Of a DNA stretch of 64,000 bases, positions 19,426 to 32,107 are shown in pieces; positions within the stretch are counted from its first letter, which is position 1; each line of letters starts with the position of its first letter. Position numbers and translations under genes: made by a program. Location: the NCBI GenBank assembly GCA_905233755.1, contig CAJODM010000011.1, forward strand, positions 1-64,000, written 5' to 3'. This DNA comes from an uncultured Ruminococcus sp. (GTDB lineage Bacteria > Bacillota > Clostridia > Oscillospirales > Acutalibacteraceae). Below the pieces are notes generated by a model. It saw only the letters and a list, made by a program, of their open reading frames with translations. It made no database searches and was not told where the DNA came from.

Positions 19426-22248
19426 TTACTGCTGCAATAGGGGTCGAAGGTACATCCCTGTGAACGATCGCTCGTTCTCGGCGACCGCCTCGGGCGTACC
19501 CTCCGCGACCACGGTACCGCCCATGTCGCCGCCTTCGGGGCCGAGGTCGATGATATGGTCGGCGGTCTTGATGAGCTCGAGGTTGTGCTCGATGACGATG
19601 ACGGTGTTGCCGCCGTCGACGAGCTTCTGCAGCACCTCTACCAGCCGATGTACGTCCGCGATATGCAGCCCGGTGGTCGGCTCGTCGAGGATGTACACGG
19701 TCTTGCCGGTCGGGCGCTTGGACAGCTCGGTCGACAGCTTGACGCGCTGTGCTTCGCCCCCGGACAGCGTGGTGGCGGGCTGGCCGATCTTGATATATCC
19801 CAGCCCCACGTCATAGAGCGTCGATAGCTTTCGCTCGATCTTGGGCACGTTGCGGAAGAACTCCATCCCCTCCTCGACGGTCATCTCCAGCACGTCGTGG
19901 ATGTTCTTGCCCTTGTAGCGCACCTCGAGCGTCTCGCGGTTGTACCGCTGACCCTTGCATACCTCGCACGGGACATAGATATCGGGCAGAAAGTGCATCT
20001 CGATGCGGATGATGCCGTCGCCCTGGCACGCCTCGCACCGGCCGCCCTTGACGTTGAACGAGTAGCGTCCGGCGTTGTAGCCGCGCATCTTGCTGTCCGC
20101 GGTCGTTGCAAAGAGGTTGCGGATATCGGTGAACACGCCGGTATAGGTAGCCGGGTTCGAGCGCGGGGTGCGCCCGATGGGGCTCTGGTCGATGTTGATG
20201 ACCTTGTCGAGATGGGACAGCCCTGTGATGCTCTTGAACTTGCCGGGGGTACACTTGGCGCGGTTGAGCTCGCGGGCAAGGTACTTGTACAGCACCTCGT
20301 TGATGAGCGACGACTTGCCCGAGCCGGACACGCCGGTGACGCACACGAACTTGCCCAGCGGGATGGTGACGTCGATGTCCTTGAGGTTGTTCTGAGAAGC
20401 GCCCTTGATGACGAGCTTCTTGCCGTTGCCGCGGCGCCGCTTGTCGGGCAGGGGGATGCGCCGCACCCCCGACAGGTATTGGCCGGTGACGGATGCGGGA
20501 CAGGCGATGATATCCTCTGCCGTGCCGCAGGCGACGATCTCGCCGCCGTGCACGCCCGCCCCGGGGCCGATGTCGATGATGTGGTCGGCGGCGCGCATGG
20601 TGTCCTCGTCGTGTTCCACCACGATGACGGTGTTGCCGATATCGCGCAGCCGCTTGAGGGTTTCGAGCAGCTTGTTGTTGTCGCGCTGGTGCAGCCCGAT
20701 CGACGGCTCGTCCAGGATGTACAGCACGCCCATCAGCGACGACCCGATCTGGGTTGCCAGCCGGATGCGCTGGCTCTCGCCGCCGGATAGCGTTGCCGAG
20801 GAGCGCGACAGCGTCAGATACCCCAGCCCCACCGATTGCAGAAAGCTCAGCCGCGAGCGGATCTCGCGCAGCACCTCTGAGGCAATCACCCGATCACGCT
20901 GTGACAGCTCCATCGAGTCGAGGAACTCGAGGATCTTGATGACCGACAGATCGCACAGCCGCGCGATGTTCATCCCGCCGACCGTCACGCCCAGCGACAC
21001 CGGCGACAGCCGGTCGCCGCCGCACGCGTCGCACGGGATCTCGGACATATAGCTGCCGATCTCCTCTTTGACCCATGCCGAGGTGGTATCGCGGAACCGC
21101 CGCTCAAGGTTCGGGATGATCCCCTCGAACTCTTTCTCATAGGTGCTCTGGCTAAACGGGGTCTTGCGCACCAGCCGGAGCTTCTCCTCTCCTGTGCCGT
21201 AGAGGATCTTGTCGACCACGCCATCGGGCAGGTCCTTGATGGGGGTGACGAAGTCGAAGTGATACTTCTCGGCGAGCGCCTCCATGTACATCTGGGCGAT
21301 CGTGTTGCCCTCCATCGCCCATCCCGAGCCCTTGAGCCCGCCCTGAGCGATCGACTTGGACGGATCGGGGATGATGAGCTTGGGGTCGACCTTCAGGAAC
21401 ACCCCGAGCCCGGTACACTTCGGACAGGCGCCGAACGGGTTGTTGAAGCTGAACAGCCGCGGGTTCATGTCGGTGATGCTGACCCCGTGATCGGGACAGG
21501 CATAGTTCTGAGAGTAGAGGGTGTCTGCGCCGTCGATCTCGCTGACGAGCACCAGCCCGTCCGCCTGCTTCATGGCGGTCTCCAGCGAGTCGGACAGCCG
21601 CGAGCGCACCGTCTCCTTGATGACCAGCCGGTCGACGACGATCTCGACCGAGTGCTTCTTGTTCTTCTCGAGCTTGATCTCCTCGCTCAGGTCATAGAGG
21701 ATGCCGTCGACGCGCACGCGGGCGAATCCCGACTTTCGCGCCGATTCGAACACCCCGCGATGCTCGCCCTTGCGCCCGCGCACCACCGGCGCGAGCACCT
21801 GGATCTTGGTGCCCTCAGTAAGGGACAGCACCGCGTCAACGATCTGATCGACGGTCTGCTGGGCGATCTCGCGGCCGCACTGCGGACAGTGGGGCACGCC
21901 GATGCGCGCGTACAGCAGCCGCAGATAGTCATAGATCTCGGTGACCGTTCCGACCGTCGAGCGCGGGTTTTTGGAGGTCGTCTTCTGGTCGATCGAGATC
22001 GCGGGGGACAGCCCGTCGATCGAGTCGACCTCGGGTTTCTTCATCTGACCGAGGAACATCCGCGCATAGGACGACAAGCTCTCGACATACCGCCGCTGGC
22101 CCTCGGCATAGATGGTGTCGAAGGCAAGCGAGCTCTTTCCCGAGCCGGACAGCCCCGTCAGCACGACCAGACGATCGCGCGGGATCGTCAGGTCGATGTT
22201 CTTCAGGTTATGCTTTCTGGCTCCTTTGATGACAATTTTATCTTGCAT
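19426..22248 (-). CDS. uvrA: excinuclease ABC subunit A
   Basis: [42 protein letters not shown]; two ABC signatures; zinc fingers. Confidence 0.98.
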   Translation of the reverse strand: MQDKIVIKGARKHNLKNIDLTIPRDRLVVLTGLSGSGKSSLAFDTIYAEGQRRYVESLSSYARMFLGQMKKPEVDSIDGLSPAISIDQKTTSKNPRSTVGTVTEIYDYLRLLYARIGVPHCPQCGREIAQQTVDQIVDAVLSLTEGTKIQVLAPVVRGRKGEHRGVFESARKSGFARVRVDGILYDLSEEIKLEKNKKHSVEIVVDRLVIKETVRSRLSDSLETAMKQADGLVLVSEIDGADTLYSQNYACPDHGVSITDMNPRLFSFNNPFGACPKCTGLGVFLKVDPKLIIPDPSKSIAQGGLKGSGWAMEGNTIAQMYMEALAEKYHFDFVTPIKDLPDGVVDKILYGTGEEKLRLVRKTPFSQSTYEKEFEGIIPNLERRFRDTTSAWVKEEIGSYMSEIPCDACGGDRLSPVSLGVTVGGMNIARLCDLSVIKILEFLDSMELSQRDRVIASEVLREIRSRLSFLQSVGLGYLTLSRSSATLSGGESQRIRLATQIGSSLMGVLYILDEPSIGLHQRDNNKLLETLKRLRDIGNTVIVVEHDEDTMRAADHIIDIGPGAGVHGGEIVACGTAEDIIACPASVTGQYLSGVRRIPLPDKRRRGNGKKLVIKGASQNNLKDIDVTIPLGKFVCVTGVSGSGKSSLINEVLYKYLARELNRAKCTPGKFKSITGLSHLDKVINIDQSPIGRTPRSNPATYTGVFTDIRNLFATTADSKMRGYNAGRYSFNVKGGRCEACQGDGIIRIEMHFLPDIYVPCEVCKGQRYNRETLEVRYKGKNIHDVLEMTVEEGMEFFRNVPKIERKLSTLYDVGLGYIKIGQPATTLSGGEAQRVKLSTELSKRPTGKTVYILDEPTTGLHIADVHRLVEVLQKLVDGGNTVIVIEHNLELIKTADHIIDLGPEGGDMGGTVVAEGTPEAVAENERSFTGMYLRPLLQQ

Positions 22249-22313
22249 GGCTCTCTTCTATCGTTCGTTACAGTGCTCTCAGAAAAGGCGGGAGTGATCC
22301 CCCGCCTCGTCTA

Positions 22314-24221
22314 TTATTCTTCTACAGGATCATCTTCGGCGTCATCCGCCACGGCTTTCGGCTCGACATAGGTGCCCGCCATGATCTCTGCGAACACATC
22401 GCCGTTCATCTTCTCGTACTTGATAAGATAGGCGGCGACCTCGTGCAGCTTGCTCATATGCGCGGTGAGGATGCTCTCGGTCTTCTTGTAGGCGTCGGTG
22501 ATGATACGGTGGATCTCCTCGTCGATCGCGTGGGCGGTCTCGTCAGAGTAGTTCTTCACCTGACCCATATCGCGGCCGATGAACACCTCGTTGCTGCCGG
22601 AGCTGTAGTTGACGGTGCCCAGCCGCTCCGACATACCGTACTTGACGACCATGTTGGTAGCGGTCTTGGTCGCCTTTTCGATATCGTTGGATGCGCCGGT
22701 CGAGATATCGCCCAACACCAGCGCCTCGGCGACACGCCCGCCCAGATCCACGACGATCTCCTCGAGCATCTCGCGCTTGGAGCGATAGCTCTTGTCCTCG
22801 GTGGGCAGCGGCATCGTATAGCCGCCCGCCATGCCGCGCGGGATGATCGAGATCTGGTGCACCGGATCCTGGGTCTCGCACGCATAGAACGCGATCGCGT
22901 GCCCTGCCTCGTGATAGGCGGTCAGCTTCTTCTCCTTGTCGCTCATGACCTTGCTCTTCTTCTCGGTGCCGACGACCACCTTGATGGCGGCCTCGTCGAT
23001 CTCGGTCTGGGTGATGGCTTTCTTATCCTTGCGGGCGGCGAGCAGCGCCGCCTCGTTGAGCAGGTTCTCGAGGTCCGCGCCGGTGAACCCGGCGGTCTCT
23101 TTGGCGACGGTCTTCAGCCGCACATCGGGGGAGAGGGGCTTCTCGCGCGCGTGCACCTTCAGGATCGCCTCGCGCCCGTTGATATCGGGATAGCCGACCA
23201 TCACCTGGCGGTCAAACCGCCCGGGCCGCAGCAGCGCCGGGTCGAGGACGTCGGGACGGTTGGTCGCGGCGATCATGATGACGCCTTCGTTTGCGCCGAA
23301 CCCGTCCATCTCGACCAGCAGCTGGTTGAGCGTCTGCTCGCGCTCGTCGTGACCGCCGCCCAGTCCGGTGCCGCGCTGTCGTCCGACGGCGTCGATCTCA
23401 TCGATGAAGACGATACACGGCGCGTTCTTCTTGGCGGTTTCGAACAGATCGCGTACGCGCGACGCGCCCACACCCACGAACATCTCCACAAAGTCCGATC
23501 CGGATATCGAGAAGAACGGCACGCCCGCCTCGCCGGATATCGCCTTGGCGAGCAGCGTCTTGCCGGTACCGGGAGGGCCGATCAGCAGCACGCCCTTGGG
23601 GATACGCGCGCCGAGCTGGTTGTACTTCTCGGGGGATTTCAGGAACTGGACGATCTCCTCGAGCTCCTCCTTCTCCTCATCCGCACCAGCGACATCGTCG
23701 AAGGTGGTCTTCTTCTTCTCGTCGTTCTGGTTCTTGAACTTTGCCTTGCCGAAGTTCATCTCTCGGCCGCCGAGCGCCGAGCCGCCCATGCGGCGCATGA
23801 TGAAGAACCAGAACGCCATCAGCCCGACCACGAGCAGCAGCGTCGGGATCAGCTCGATCCAGAAGCTGTTGTCGGACACGGGCTTGAGGTCATACTGCAT
23901 CGGCGACTTGGGGTTCTTCTCGTTATAGGCGGCGATATCGTCCTTGACATCCTCCCAGAACGTGTCCCAGTCCATCAGCTTCTGGGTGATGGTGGTGCCG
24001 TCCTTGAGCGTCAGGTCGATGCGCGCCGACGAGCTCGACTTCTCTACAACAAAGGTCTCGACCTCCATGTCGTCAAAGTAGGACACGATCTCAGAGTAGG
24101 TATGGGTGTCCGCGGTGTTCTGTGACAGCACCAGCGACATGATGAGGATGATGACGATGGGGATACCGAGGTACAGCAGCAGCGAACGAACTCTGCCGGT
24201 GTTCGGGTTTTTGTTATCCAA
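22314..24221 (-). CDS. ftsH: ATP-dependent zinc metalloprotease
   Basis: [51 protein letters not shown]. Confidence 0.98.
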   Translation of the reverse strand: MDNKNPNTGRVRSLLLYLGIPIVIILIMSLVLSQNTADTHTYSEIVSYFDDMEVETFVVEKSSSSARIDLTLKDGTTITQKLMDWDTFWEDVKDDIAAYNEKNPKSPMQYDLKPVSDNSFWIELIPTLLLVVGLMAFWFFIMRRMGGSALGGREMNFGKAKFKNQNDEKKKTTFDDVAGADEEKEELEEIVQFLKSPEKYNQLGARIPKGVLLIGPPGTGKTLLAKAISGEAGVPFFSISGSDFVEMFVGVGASRVRDLFETAKKNAPCIVFIDEIDAVGRQRGTGLGGGHDEREQTLNQLLVEMDGFGANEGVIMIAATNRPDVLDPALLRPGRFDRQVMVGYPDINGREAILKVHAREKPLSPDVRLKTVAKETAGFTGADLENLLNEAALLAARKDKKAITQTEIDEAAIKVVVGTEKKSKVMSDKEKKLTAYHEAGHAIAFYACETQDPVHQISIIPRGMAGGYTMPLPTEDKSYRSKREMLEEIVVDLGGRVAEALVLGDISTGASNDIEKATKTATNMVVKYGMSERLGTVNYSSGSNEVFIGRDMGQVKNYSDETAHAIDEEIHRIITDAYKKTESILTAHMSKLHEVAAYLIKYEKMNGDVFAEIMAGTYVEPKAVADDAEDDPVEE

Positions 24222-24307
24222 TACTATTCACTCCTTACATTAGTATTGTAGCTTTCTGTTCAAAAATGTATCGACATACCGTTTTCCAGCACAAATCTGA
24301 AGGCCGA

Positions 24308-24847
24308 TCACCCGGCGTACACCTCGGGTTTGAGCACCCCGATATACGGCAGGTTGCGGTAGTATTCGTCATAGTCCAGCCCGTAGCCGACGACGAACTC
24401 GTCGGGGATCTCGAACCCGATGTAGTCCACGTCGATCTCGACCTCGCGGCGCGACGGCTTGTTGAGCAGGGTGCAGATCCGAACCGATTTGGCGTTCTTC
24501 GCGGCAAAGTACTTGGTGATGAAGTGCAGGGTGTTGCCGCTGTCGATGATATCCTCGACGATGATGACGTTCATATCGTCGATCGGCTGGGAGAGATCCT
24601 TGAGGATGTTGACGCGGCCGCTGCTGACGGTGCCCCCGTGATAGCTCGATACGCACATGAAGTCGATCTTGCACTTGCTCTTGATGTTCTTGAGCAGGTC
24701 CGCCATGAACGGCAGGCTGCCCTTGAGCAGCCCCACGAGCAGCAGCTCCTCGCCGGCATAGTCGGCGTCGATACGCTCGGCAAGCGCTTTGGCGGTGGAC
24801 TGGATCTCTTCCTCGGTGATCATCACTTGCTTAATTTCATTTTTCAT
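24308..24847 (-). CDS. hpt: hypoxanthine phosphoribosyltransferase
   Basis: MNVIIVEDIIDSGNTLHFI PRPP motif. Confidence 0.95.
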   Translation of the reverse strand: MKNEIKQVMITEEEIQSTAKALAERIDADYAGEELLLVGLLKGSLPFMADLLKNIKSKCKIDFMCVSSYHGGTVSSGRVNILKDLSQPIDDMNVIIVEDIIDSGNTLHFITKYFAAKNAKSVRICTLLNKPSRREVEIDVDYIGFEIPDEFVVGYGLDYDEYYRNLPYIGVLKPEVYAG

Positions 24848-24878
24848 CAGTAGTACCTCCGTTCGGGTTGATGCAGGG

Positions 24879-26186
24879 TCATAGCAGGGTCAGCCGCACA
24901 GCGTCGCCGCCGTCGGGCATCCCCTGTGCGGATGCGCCGATGCGCTCGCACCACAGCACGGTGCTGCCGTCGGCGACCAGCACGAGCCGGTCGCGCTGCT
25001 CGGCGGGGATATGCAGCTCGTTCATCAGCCGCCGCAGGGGCTTGGTGATCCCGCGATGCGATAGCGTGAACCGGTCGCCCTCGCGCCGATAGCGCACAAC
25101 GGTAGTCGCGGTGATTGCATCGCTGCGGATGCAGTCGGCGAGCACGGCGCTGTCCATACGTTTTAATTCTTCTTTAGAAATATACTCGACGCCGGCATAG
25201 TCGGCGAAAGGGATCTCGAATGAGGAGGCGGGACGGTCGGCGTCTCCATACAGGAATCGCAGCGTCCCCTGTGCGCATACCGCGCGACAGCCCCCCGGCA
25301 GGTCTACGCTCCCACCGGTGCGCATCGCGTCACAGAGCAGTAGATAGTGGCGGAACTCTGCCGAAGCTCCCGCATCCGAGAGCAGATGCCGCAGCGCGTA
25401 GCGGCGGATCGGCTCTCTTAGCGAGAGGACGCGGTCGCACGCATAGCCGTCGGGCGTCCTGCAGTTATTTAATTCTTTTACAGAAATATCTTCCAGATAC
25501 CGGTCAACGTCCGTCATCGTCTGTGACAGCCGCATGATGCTCTCGTCGAGCGCGGGGTTGAGCGATTTCAGCGTCGGCATGACCTGCAGCCGCAGGCGGT
25601 TGCGCGCATAGTCGGGCGAGAGGTTGGTGCTGTCGGTGACATAGGCGAGCCCCTGCTCGCGGCAGTAGGTCTCGATCTCGTCGCGCGTACACTGCAGCAG
25701 CGGGCGGATGATCCGTCCCCGCTGTGCGCGGATGCCGCACAGCCCCGCCGTGCCCGTTCCGCGCACCAGGTGCAGCAGCACCGTCTCGGCGTTGTCAGAC
25801 AGGGTATGGGCGGTCGCGATCTTCGCGTCGGATTGTTCGGCGAGCTCATCGAGCAGCCGGTACCGCACCTCTCGCGCACACAGCTCGATGCTCTGATGCG
25901 CCTTATGAGCGAGCGCGGGGATATCCTCGCGCCTCACACACAGCTCGATTTCGAGCGAGCGGCACAGCGTTCGGACGAACTGCTCGTCGCGGTCCGCCTC
26001 GGCCCCGCGGATCATGTGATTCAGGTGAAAGGCGGTGAGGGAGAGGTTGTATTTTTCTCTCAGAGAATATAGAATATGCAGCAAGCAGACCGAGTCCGCG
26101 CCTCCCGATACGGCGACGATCACCGTGTCGTTCTCGGCGAGAAGCCCGCTGTGCTCGACTGCCGCTACCGCTCGCGGCTTAGCCAT
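24879..26186 (-). CDS. tilS: tRNA(Ile)-lysidine synthase
   Basis: VAVSGGADSVCLLHILYSL PP-loop; HLNHMIRGAEADRDEQFV. Confidence 0.95.
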   Translation of the reverse strand: MAKPRAVAAVEHSGLLAENDTVIVAVSGGADSVCLLHILYSLREKYNLSLTAFHLNHMIRGAEADRDEQFVRTLCRSLEIELCVRREDIPALAHKAHQSIELCAREVRYRLLDELAEQSDAKIATAHTLSDNAETVLLHLVRGTGTAGLCGIRAQRGRIIRPLLQCTRDEIETYCREQGLAYVTDSTNLSPDYARNRLRLQVMPTLKSLNPALDESIMRLSQTMTDVDRYLEDISVKELNNCRTPDGYACDRVLSLREPIRRYALRHLLSDAGASAEFRHYLLLCDAMRTGGSVDLPGGCRAVCAQGTLRFLYGDADRPASSFEIPFADYAGVEYISKEELKRMDSAVLADCIRSDAITATTVVRYRREGDRFTLSHRGITKPLRRLMNELHIPAEQRDRLVLVADGSTVLWCERIGASAQGMPDGGDAVRLTLL

Positions 26187-27534
26187 CGCGGCGCGATTCG
26201 ACGCCCGTAAAGCGCATGAACCCGCCCTGCCAGTGGAGCTTGACGGTGTTCATCTCGCCGTGGCGGTTCTTGGCGACGATACACTCGCCGCTGTTGTTAT
26301 CGACGACGGCGTCGGGCGACTCGTCGCGGTTATAGTAGCCCTCGCGGTAGAGGAACAGCACCACGTCGGCGTCCTGCTCGATCGAGCCCGAGTCGCGCAG
26401 GTCGGACAGTTGGGGACGGTGATCCTGGCGCTGCTCGGACGCACGCGAGAGCTGGGACAGCGTCAGCACCGGAACATCCAGCTCCTTTGCCATCATCTTC
26501 AGCGTTCGGGTGATCTCAGAGATCTCCTGCACGCGGTTCTCGCTGCGCCGTCCGCTCGTCATGAGCTGGAGGTAGTCGATGACGACCAGGTCGATCTTCT
26601 TGAGGCGGCGGAGCTTGGCTTTCATCTCGGGCACGGTGATGCCCGGGGTATCGTCGAGGTAGAGGTCCGCCTTGCTAAGCACATCGCCCGCCTGGATCAG
26701 CCGCTGCCATTCCTCCTCGTTGATCTTGCCCTGGCGGAGCTTGGTGCCCTCGACCAGTGCCTCTGACGACAGCAGGCGGGACGCGAGCTGCTCCTTGCTC
26801 ATTTCGAGCGAGAAGAACGCGACGCTCTTCTTGCCGGTCGAGGCAACGTGCTTGGCGATATTGAGCGCAAAGCTCGTCTTGCCCATACCGGGGCGCGCCG
26901 CCAGCAGAATGAGGTCGGAGCGGTTGAGACCGGTGATCACGCGGTCAAGGTCGGCGATGCCGGTGGACACGGGGGTGACGCTCTCGTCCTTGCGACCCAG
27001 CAGATCAAGCCGGTCAAACGTCTCGATGAGCACCTCGTTGATCCGCTGCAGCCCGCGGATGTTCTTGCCGCGGCGGATGTCATAGATCTTCTGCTCGGCG
27101 GCGTCGATGAGCAGCGACGGCTCGTCCGCGCCGTCGGTGGTGTCCTCGATGATCTCGCGTGCCGCCGACAGCAGCGCGCGCAGGTCTGCGCTGTCGCGCA
27201 CCATCCCGGCATAGGTCGCGATGTTCGAGATCGACGGACAGGTCTCGGCGAGCTGCATGAGATAGGTCTTGCCGGTCGCGCTGTCAAACCCCCGCTCGTT
27301 CTTGAGCGCGGTGAGCACCGTGACGATATCCACGGGCTTGCCCTCGGTGAACATCGACAGCATCACCGCATAGATCGCGCGGTGCGACGCGACATAGAAG
27401 TATCCCGAGTCGGGCAGGATCTCGGCGACCGTCGGCAGCGCGTCGGGCTCCATCAGGATGGCGCCCAGCACCGCCTGCTCCGCCTCGGGGTTATAGGGCT
27501 GTCTGAGCCCGTCATAGGTGGTTTCGTTAGGCAT
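26179..27534 (-). CDS. dnaB: replicative DNA helicase
   Basis: PEAEQAVLGAILMEPDAL; AARPGMGKTSFALNIA; IDYLQLM. Confidence 0.97.
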   Translation of the reverse strand: MPNETTYDGLRQPYNPEAEQAVLGAILMEPDALPTVAEILPDSGYFYVASHRAIYAVMLSMFTEGKPVDIVTVLTALKNERGFDSATGKTYLMQLAETCPSISNIATYAGMVRDSADLRALLSAAREIIEDTTDGADEPSLLIDAAEQKIYDIRRGKNIRGLQRINEVLIETFDRLDLLGRKDESVTPVSTGIADLDRVITGLNRSDLILLAARPGMGKTSFALNIAKHVASTGKKSVAFFSLEMSKEQLASRLLSSEALVEGTKLRQGKINEEEWQRLIQAGDVLSKADLYLDDTPGITVPEMKAKLRRLKKIDLVVIDYLQLMTSGRRSENRVQEISEITRTLKMMAKELDVPVLTLSQLSRASEQRQDHRPQLSDLRDSGSIEQDADVVLFLYREGYYNRDESPDAVVDNNSGECIVAKNRHGEMNTVKLHWQGGFMRFTGVESRRDG

Positions 27535-27564
27535 AGTAGTATGGGACCTTTCGGGGTGGCGGGG

Positions 27565-28011
27565 CTACGCCTTGACCACCCGGATGTTGATATCGGCGGT
27601 CACGCCGGTGTACAGCTTGATCTCGGCGGTATAGTCGCCGACGCGCTTGATATCCTCGCTGACGATGATCTTGCGCTTGTCGATGTCGAGGTGCTTCTGC
27701 TTCTTGATCTCGGCGGACAGCTCCTTTGCGGTGATCTTGCCGAAGAGCTTGCCGCTCTCGCCCGCCTTGGCGGGCATGACAAAGGTCGCCCCCTCGAGCA
27801 CCGCCTTCGCGCTTTCGGCGGCGGCACGCTCTGTCTCGATCTTGTATTTCTTAGACTGCTCGGCGTTGCGCAGCTCGTTCATCGCCTGGGCGTTCGCTTC
27901 CTTCGCCAGGGTCTTCGGGAAGAGGAAGTTGCGCGCATACCCGTCCGAGACGTTCACCAGCTCGCCCTTCTTGCCGAGCGACTTGATATCCTGCAGCAGT
28001 ACGACTTTCAT
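27565..28011 (-). CDS. rplI: 50S ribosomal protein L9
   Basis: [33 protein letters not shown]. Confidence 0.97.
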   Translation of the reverse strand: MKVVLLQDIKSLGKKGELVNVSDGYARNFLFPKTLAKEANAQAMNELRNAEQSKKYKIETERAAAESAKAVLEGATFVMPAKAGESGKLFGKITAKELSAEIKKQKHLDIDKRKIIVSEDIKRVGDYTAEIKLYTGVTADINIRVVKA

Positions 28012-28087
28012 ATACAGTACCTCCTGTTATAATCGGCACACGGATGAGGCGGCTGCCCCATCGTGTCATAGGGTGGGGCGTGGACGA

Positions 28088-30049
28088 TCATACCTCCATG
28101 AGGATCGGCAGGATCATCGGCGAACGCCCTGTCTCGCGGACGATGAGCTTGGCGATATCATCCTTGACGCGGTTCTTGATGACGCCCCATTCGTGGATGT
28201 TCCGGTGCGAGCACTCCTCGAGGATCTCGAGCGAGCGGTCGCGGATCTCGTCCATCAGCCCGCCCGACTCGCGCACATAGACAAACCCGCGCGATACGAT
28301 ATCGGGGCCGCTGACGACATGTCCGTCATAGACATCGAGCGAGGCGACGATGATGATGAGCCCGTCGGTGCCCAGGTGCTTGCGGTCACGCAGCACGATC
28401 GAGCCGACGTCGCCCACGCCCAGCCCGTCGACAAACACCTTGCCGGCGGTGACGGAGCCGACCTCTTTCATACCGTTGTCGGACAGCTCGACGACCTTGC
28501 CGATATCGCCGACATAGATATCCTTCTGCTTCATGCCCAGCGACAGCGCGAGGTTGACGTGCTTTTGCAGGTGCTTCTGCTCGCCGTGGACGGGGATGAA
28601 GTACCGCGGCCGCACCAAGCTGTGGATGAGCTTGAGCTCCTCGCGGCAGGCGTGACCCGAGACGTGCACCTCATACATGCTCTCATATACCACCTCACAC
28701 CCGCGCTTGAGCAGCTCGTCGACGACGTTGCCGACGGTGCGCTCGTTGCCGGGGATGGGGTTCGCAGAGATGATGATGAAGTCGCCCGCGCCGACCTCGA
28801 CCTTGCGGTGATCCGAGTACGCCATGCGCGACAGCGCGGACATTGGCTCGCCCTGTGAGCCGGTGGTCGCCAGCACGATCTTCTCGGGGGGATAGTCCTT
28901 GAGCCGGTCGATATCGATGATAAGGTTCTCGGGGACTTCGATATACCCGAGCTCGGTCGCCACGTTCATATAGTTGATCATCGAGCGTCCCGAGAACGCG
29001 AGCTTTCTGCCGTACTTCTCGGCACAGTTGATGATCTGCTGGATGCGGCTGATGTTGGACGCAAAGGTCGCGATGATGATGCGGTTGCGGCGCGCGCGGC
29101 GGAACAGGGTGTCAAAGCTGTCCGACACCGTCTGTTCGGTGGGGGTATAGCCGGGACGCTCGGCGTTGGTCGAGTCGGCAAGCAGCGCGAGCACGCCCTC
29201 GTCGCCCAGCTGGGCAAACCGCGACAGATCGATCATGCCGCCGGATATCGGGGTGTAGTCGATCTTGAAGTCGCCGGTGTGCACAATGGTGCCCGCGGGC
29301 GAGTGGATCGCAACGCCGACCGAGTCGGGGATCGAGTGGTTGACATGGATGAGCTCGACGTCAAAGCACCCAAGCCGGATATGATCGCCGGCGTGGCGGT
29401 CGAGGAGCTTGACCTCGTGACCGAGACTGTGCTCCTTGAGCTTGTTGCCGATAAGCCCGATGGTCAGCGGGGTGGCATAGACCGGAACGTTGACCTTTGC
29501 CAACAGATACGGCAGCCCGCCGATGTGATCCTCGTGGCCGTGGGTGATGACAACGCCCTTGATACGGTCGCTGTTCTCCTCCAGATAGCTGAAATCCGGG
29601 ATCACCATATCGACGCCCAGCATATCCCCGTCGGGGAACGCCATGCCGCAGTCGACGATGATCATGTCGCCCTGACACTCGAACACGGTCAGGTTCTTGC
29701 CGATCTCGTTGAGCCCGCCGAGAAACGCGATGCGGATGGGCGGGCGGTCGTCCTGCTTGCGCTGGTTCTTGCCCTTGGGCTGAGATTTGCGCACGGTCAG
29801 CTTCTGCTGGCGCGGCTTCTTCTCCGGCTTTTTCTCTACCTTTTTCTCGGGCTTCTTCTCGGGCGCCTTCGATGCGGATGCGCGCTTTTGAGCATTTTTC
29901 GGTTCACTCTTCGATGCGCGCTTTGGGGCGACGAGCTTCTCGCCCGTCAGCGACTGATCCGCCGCCTTCGACAGCTTCTCATACTTGCGGCTGTTCGATA
30001 CGTAATTCGGCTTTGAGCTGATAGGGGTCTTCTTCTTGCTGTTGCTCAA
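28088..30049 (-). CDS. rnj: ribonuclease J (probable UUG start)
   Basis: GGLNEIGKNLTVFECQGDMIIVDCGMAFP; GHEDHIGG; AGGAGG positioned upstream of TTG at 30049; basic N-terminal extension. Confidence 0.93.
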   Translation of the reverse strand: MSNSKKKTPISSKPNYVSNSRKYEKLSKAADQSLTGEKLVAPKRASKSEPKNAQKRASASKAPEKKPEKKVEKKPEKKPRQQKLTVRKSQPKGKNQRKQDDRPPIRIAFLGGLNEIGKNLTVFECQGDMIIVDCGMAFPDGDMLGVDMVIPDFSYLEENSDRIKGVVITHGHEDHIGGLPYLLAKVNVPVYATPLTIGLIGNKLKEHSLGHEVKLLDRHAGDHIRLGCFDVELIHVNHSIPDSVGVAIHSPAGTIVHTGDFKIDYTPISGGMIDLSRFAQLGDEGVLALLADSTNAERPGYTPTEQTVSDSFDTLFRRARRNRIIIATFASNISRIQQIINCAEKYGRKLAFSGRSMINYMNVATELGYIEVPENLIIDIDRLKDYPPEKIVLATTGSQGEPMSALSRMAYSDHRKVEVGAGDFIIISANPIPGNERTVGNVVDELLKRGCEVVYESMYEVHVSGHACREELKLIHSLVRPRYFIPVHGEQKHLQKHVNLALSLGMKQKDIYVGDIGKVVELSDNGMKEVGSVTAGKVFVDGLGVGDVGSIVLRDRKHLGTDGLIIIVASLDVYDGHVVSGPDIVSRGFVYVRESGGLMDEIRDRSLEILEECSHRNIHEWGVIKNRVKDDIAKLIVRETGRSPMILPILMEV

Positions 30050-30442
30050 TGAACTATTCCTCCTAAAATTTAGAATCGTCAGCATCCGTGCGGCAGCTCT
30101 GTGAGCGGCGCCGGCTGACGGTATGGGTTCTGCCCGCTCGAACGCACAGGAGCGGACGGATTAACATTCTGTTCCAGCATAAAGCTATACATATTTATTG
30201 TACAGGAAATATGCAGTTCGGTCAAGAGTCACTGCACCAAAGATTTCCTGTTATTTCACTGTTTTTTGGTAAAAATACCATTATCGGGAGCATGCCCGCC
30301 GTACCGAAATGATAATCAACAAAAGGGGTTGCAAATATATAAATTTGTGATATAATGAACGATGACAGCGTTTTCCTACTTTAATGATAGGTTAGTCGCT
30401 GCTAATATCGCACTTAACGCCGTATGAAGGAGGTGCCCCAAC

Positions 30443-30883
30443 ATGAAGCAGGTAACGATCTATACCGACGGCGCATGTTCGGGCAACCCCGGCCCCGGCG
30501 GATGGGGCGCGGTGCTGCGCTATAAGGACACCGAGCGGGAGCTCAGCGGCGGCGAGCCGATGACCACCAACAACCGCATGGAGCTGATGGGCGTGATCGC
30601 GGCGCTCGAGCTGCTGCGCGAGCCGTGCGAGGTGACGCTGTACTCGGACAGCCAGTATGTCTGCAACGCGCTCAAGCTCGGCTGGGCGCGCAAGTGGCAG
30701 CAGAACGGCTGGATGCGCAACAAGCGCGAGCCCGCGCTGAACCCCGAGCTGTGGGAGCGGCTGCTCTCGCTGTGCGATATCCACGACGTCACCCCCGTAT
30801 GGGTCAAGGGTCACGCCGGCCATCCCGAGAACGAGCGGTGCGACCGCCTCGCTGTCGCCCAGTCGCAGCGGTTCAAGTCATAA
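30443..30883 (+). CDS. rnhA: ribonuclease HI
   Basis: [32 protein letters not shown]. Confidence 0.97.
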   Translation: MKQVTIYTDGACSGNPGPGGWGAVLRYKDTERELSGGEPMTTNNRMELMGVIAALELLREPCEVTLYSDSQYVCNALKLGWARKWQQNGWMRNKREPALNPELWERLLSLCDIHDVTPVWVKGHAGHPENERCDRLAVAQSQRFKS

Positions 30884-30917
30884 GTATTCCTACAGAACCA
30901 TGTCACAGGAGGGTTAT

Positions 30918-32105
30918 ATGAGAAAGATATACGCCGATAACGCGGCGACCACCGCGCTCGATCCCCGTGTGCTCGAGCAGATGATGCCGTATCTGACGAC
31001 CGTGTACGGCAACCCGTCGTCGCTCTACCGTATCGGAGCGCAGGCAAAGGACGCCGTCGAGACCGCCCGCGAGAAGATCGCCTCGCTCATCGGGGCGAAG
31101 AGCGCGTCCGAGATCTACTTCACCTCGGGCGGGTCCGAATCCGACAACTGGGCGATCAAGGGCGTTGCCCGCGCCATGAAGAAGCGCGGCAAGACCCATA
31201 TCATCACATCCAAGTTCGAGCACCACGCGGTGCTGCATACCGTCCACGCCCTGAAGAAAGAGGGCTTCACCGTCACGATGCTCGATGTATATGAGAACGG
31301 GCTGGTGCGTCCCGAGGATGTCGCAGAAGCGATCCGCGAGGACACCGCCATCGTGTCCGTGATGTATGCCAACAACGAGATCGGCACCATCCAGCCGATC
31401 GCCGAGATCGGCGCGATCTGCCGGCAGAGGGGCGTGATCTTCCACACCGACGCGGTACAGGCGATGGGGAACACCCCCATCGACGTCGAGCAGCAGCAGA
31501 TCGACCTGCTCTCGATGACCGCCCATAAGCTCCACGGCCCCAAGGGGGTCGGCGCGCTGTATATCCGCAAGGGCATCCGCCCCTCGATCCTGATCGACGG
31601 CGGCGCCCAGGAGCGCGGGATGCGTGCCGGTACCGAGAACGTCGCCGGTATCGTCGGGTTTGCGGCGGCGCTGGAGCTTGCGATCGACGGGATGCAGCAG
31701 AGGATCGACCATGTCGTCCCGCTGCGGAACCGTCTGATCGACGGGCTGCTGCAGATCGAGCGGTCGCGGCTCAACGGCGACCGCGACGCACGTCTGCCCG
31801 GCAACGTGAATATGTGCTTCGAGGGGATCGAGGGCGAGAGCTTGCTGCTGCGGCTGGATATGAACGGCGTATCGGCGTCGTCGGGCTCGGCGTGTACCTC
31901 CGGCTCGCTCGACCCGAGCCATGTGCTGCTCGCGATCGGGCTCCCGCACGAGGTCGCGCACGGCAGCATGCGGCTGAGCTTCTCGGACGATATCAGCGAC
32001 GAGGACATCGACTATCTGCTCGAGCTCGTCCCGAACATCGTCACCTATCTGCGCAACATGTCCCCTTTGTGGGAGACCATCAAGAAGAACGAAAGGAACG
32101 GTTAA
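30918..32105 (+). CDS. nifS: cysteine desulfurase (NifS/IscS family)
   Basis: [40 protein letters not shown]. Confidence 0.94.
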   Translation: MRKIYADNAATTALDPRVLEQMMPYLTTVYGNPSSLYRIGAQAKDAVETAREKIASLIGAKSASEIYFTSGGSESDNWAIKGVARAMKKRGKTHIITSKFEHHAVLHTVHALKKEGFTVTMLDVYENGLVRPEDVAEAIREDTAIVSVMYANNEIGTIQPIAEIGAICRQRGVIFHTDAVQAMGNTPIDVEQQQIDLLSMTAHKLHGPKGVGALYIRKGIRPSILIDGGAQERGMRAGTENVAGIVGFAAALELAIDGMQQRIDHVVPLRNRLIDGLLQIERSRLNGDRDARLPGNVNMCFEGIEGESLLLRLDMNGVSASSGSACTSGSLDPSHVLLAIGLPHEVAHGSMRLSFSDDISDEDIDYLLELVPNIVTYLRNMSPLWETIKKNERNG

Positions 32106-32107
32106 GT

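Noticed and set aside
22443-24125. 560-aa plus-strand ORF opposite ftsH
   Set aside because: Antisense shadow ORF; no signal peptide, domain or RBS support
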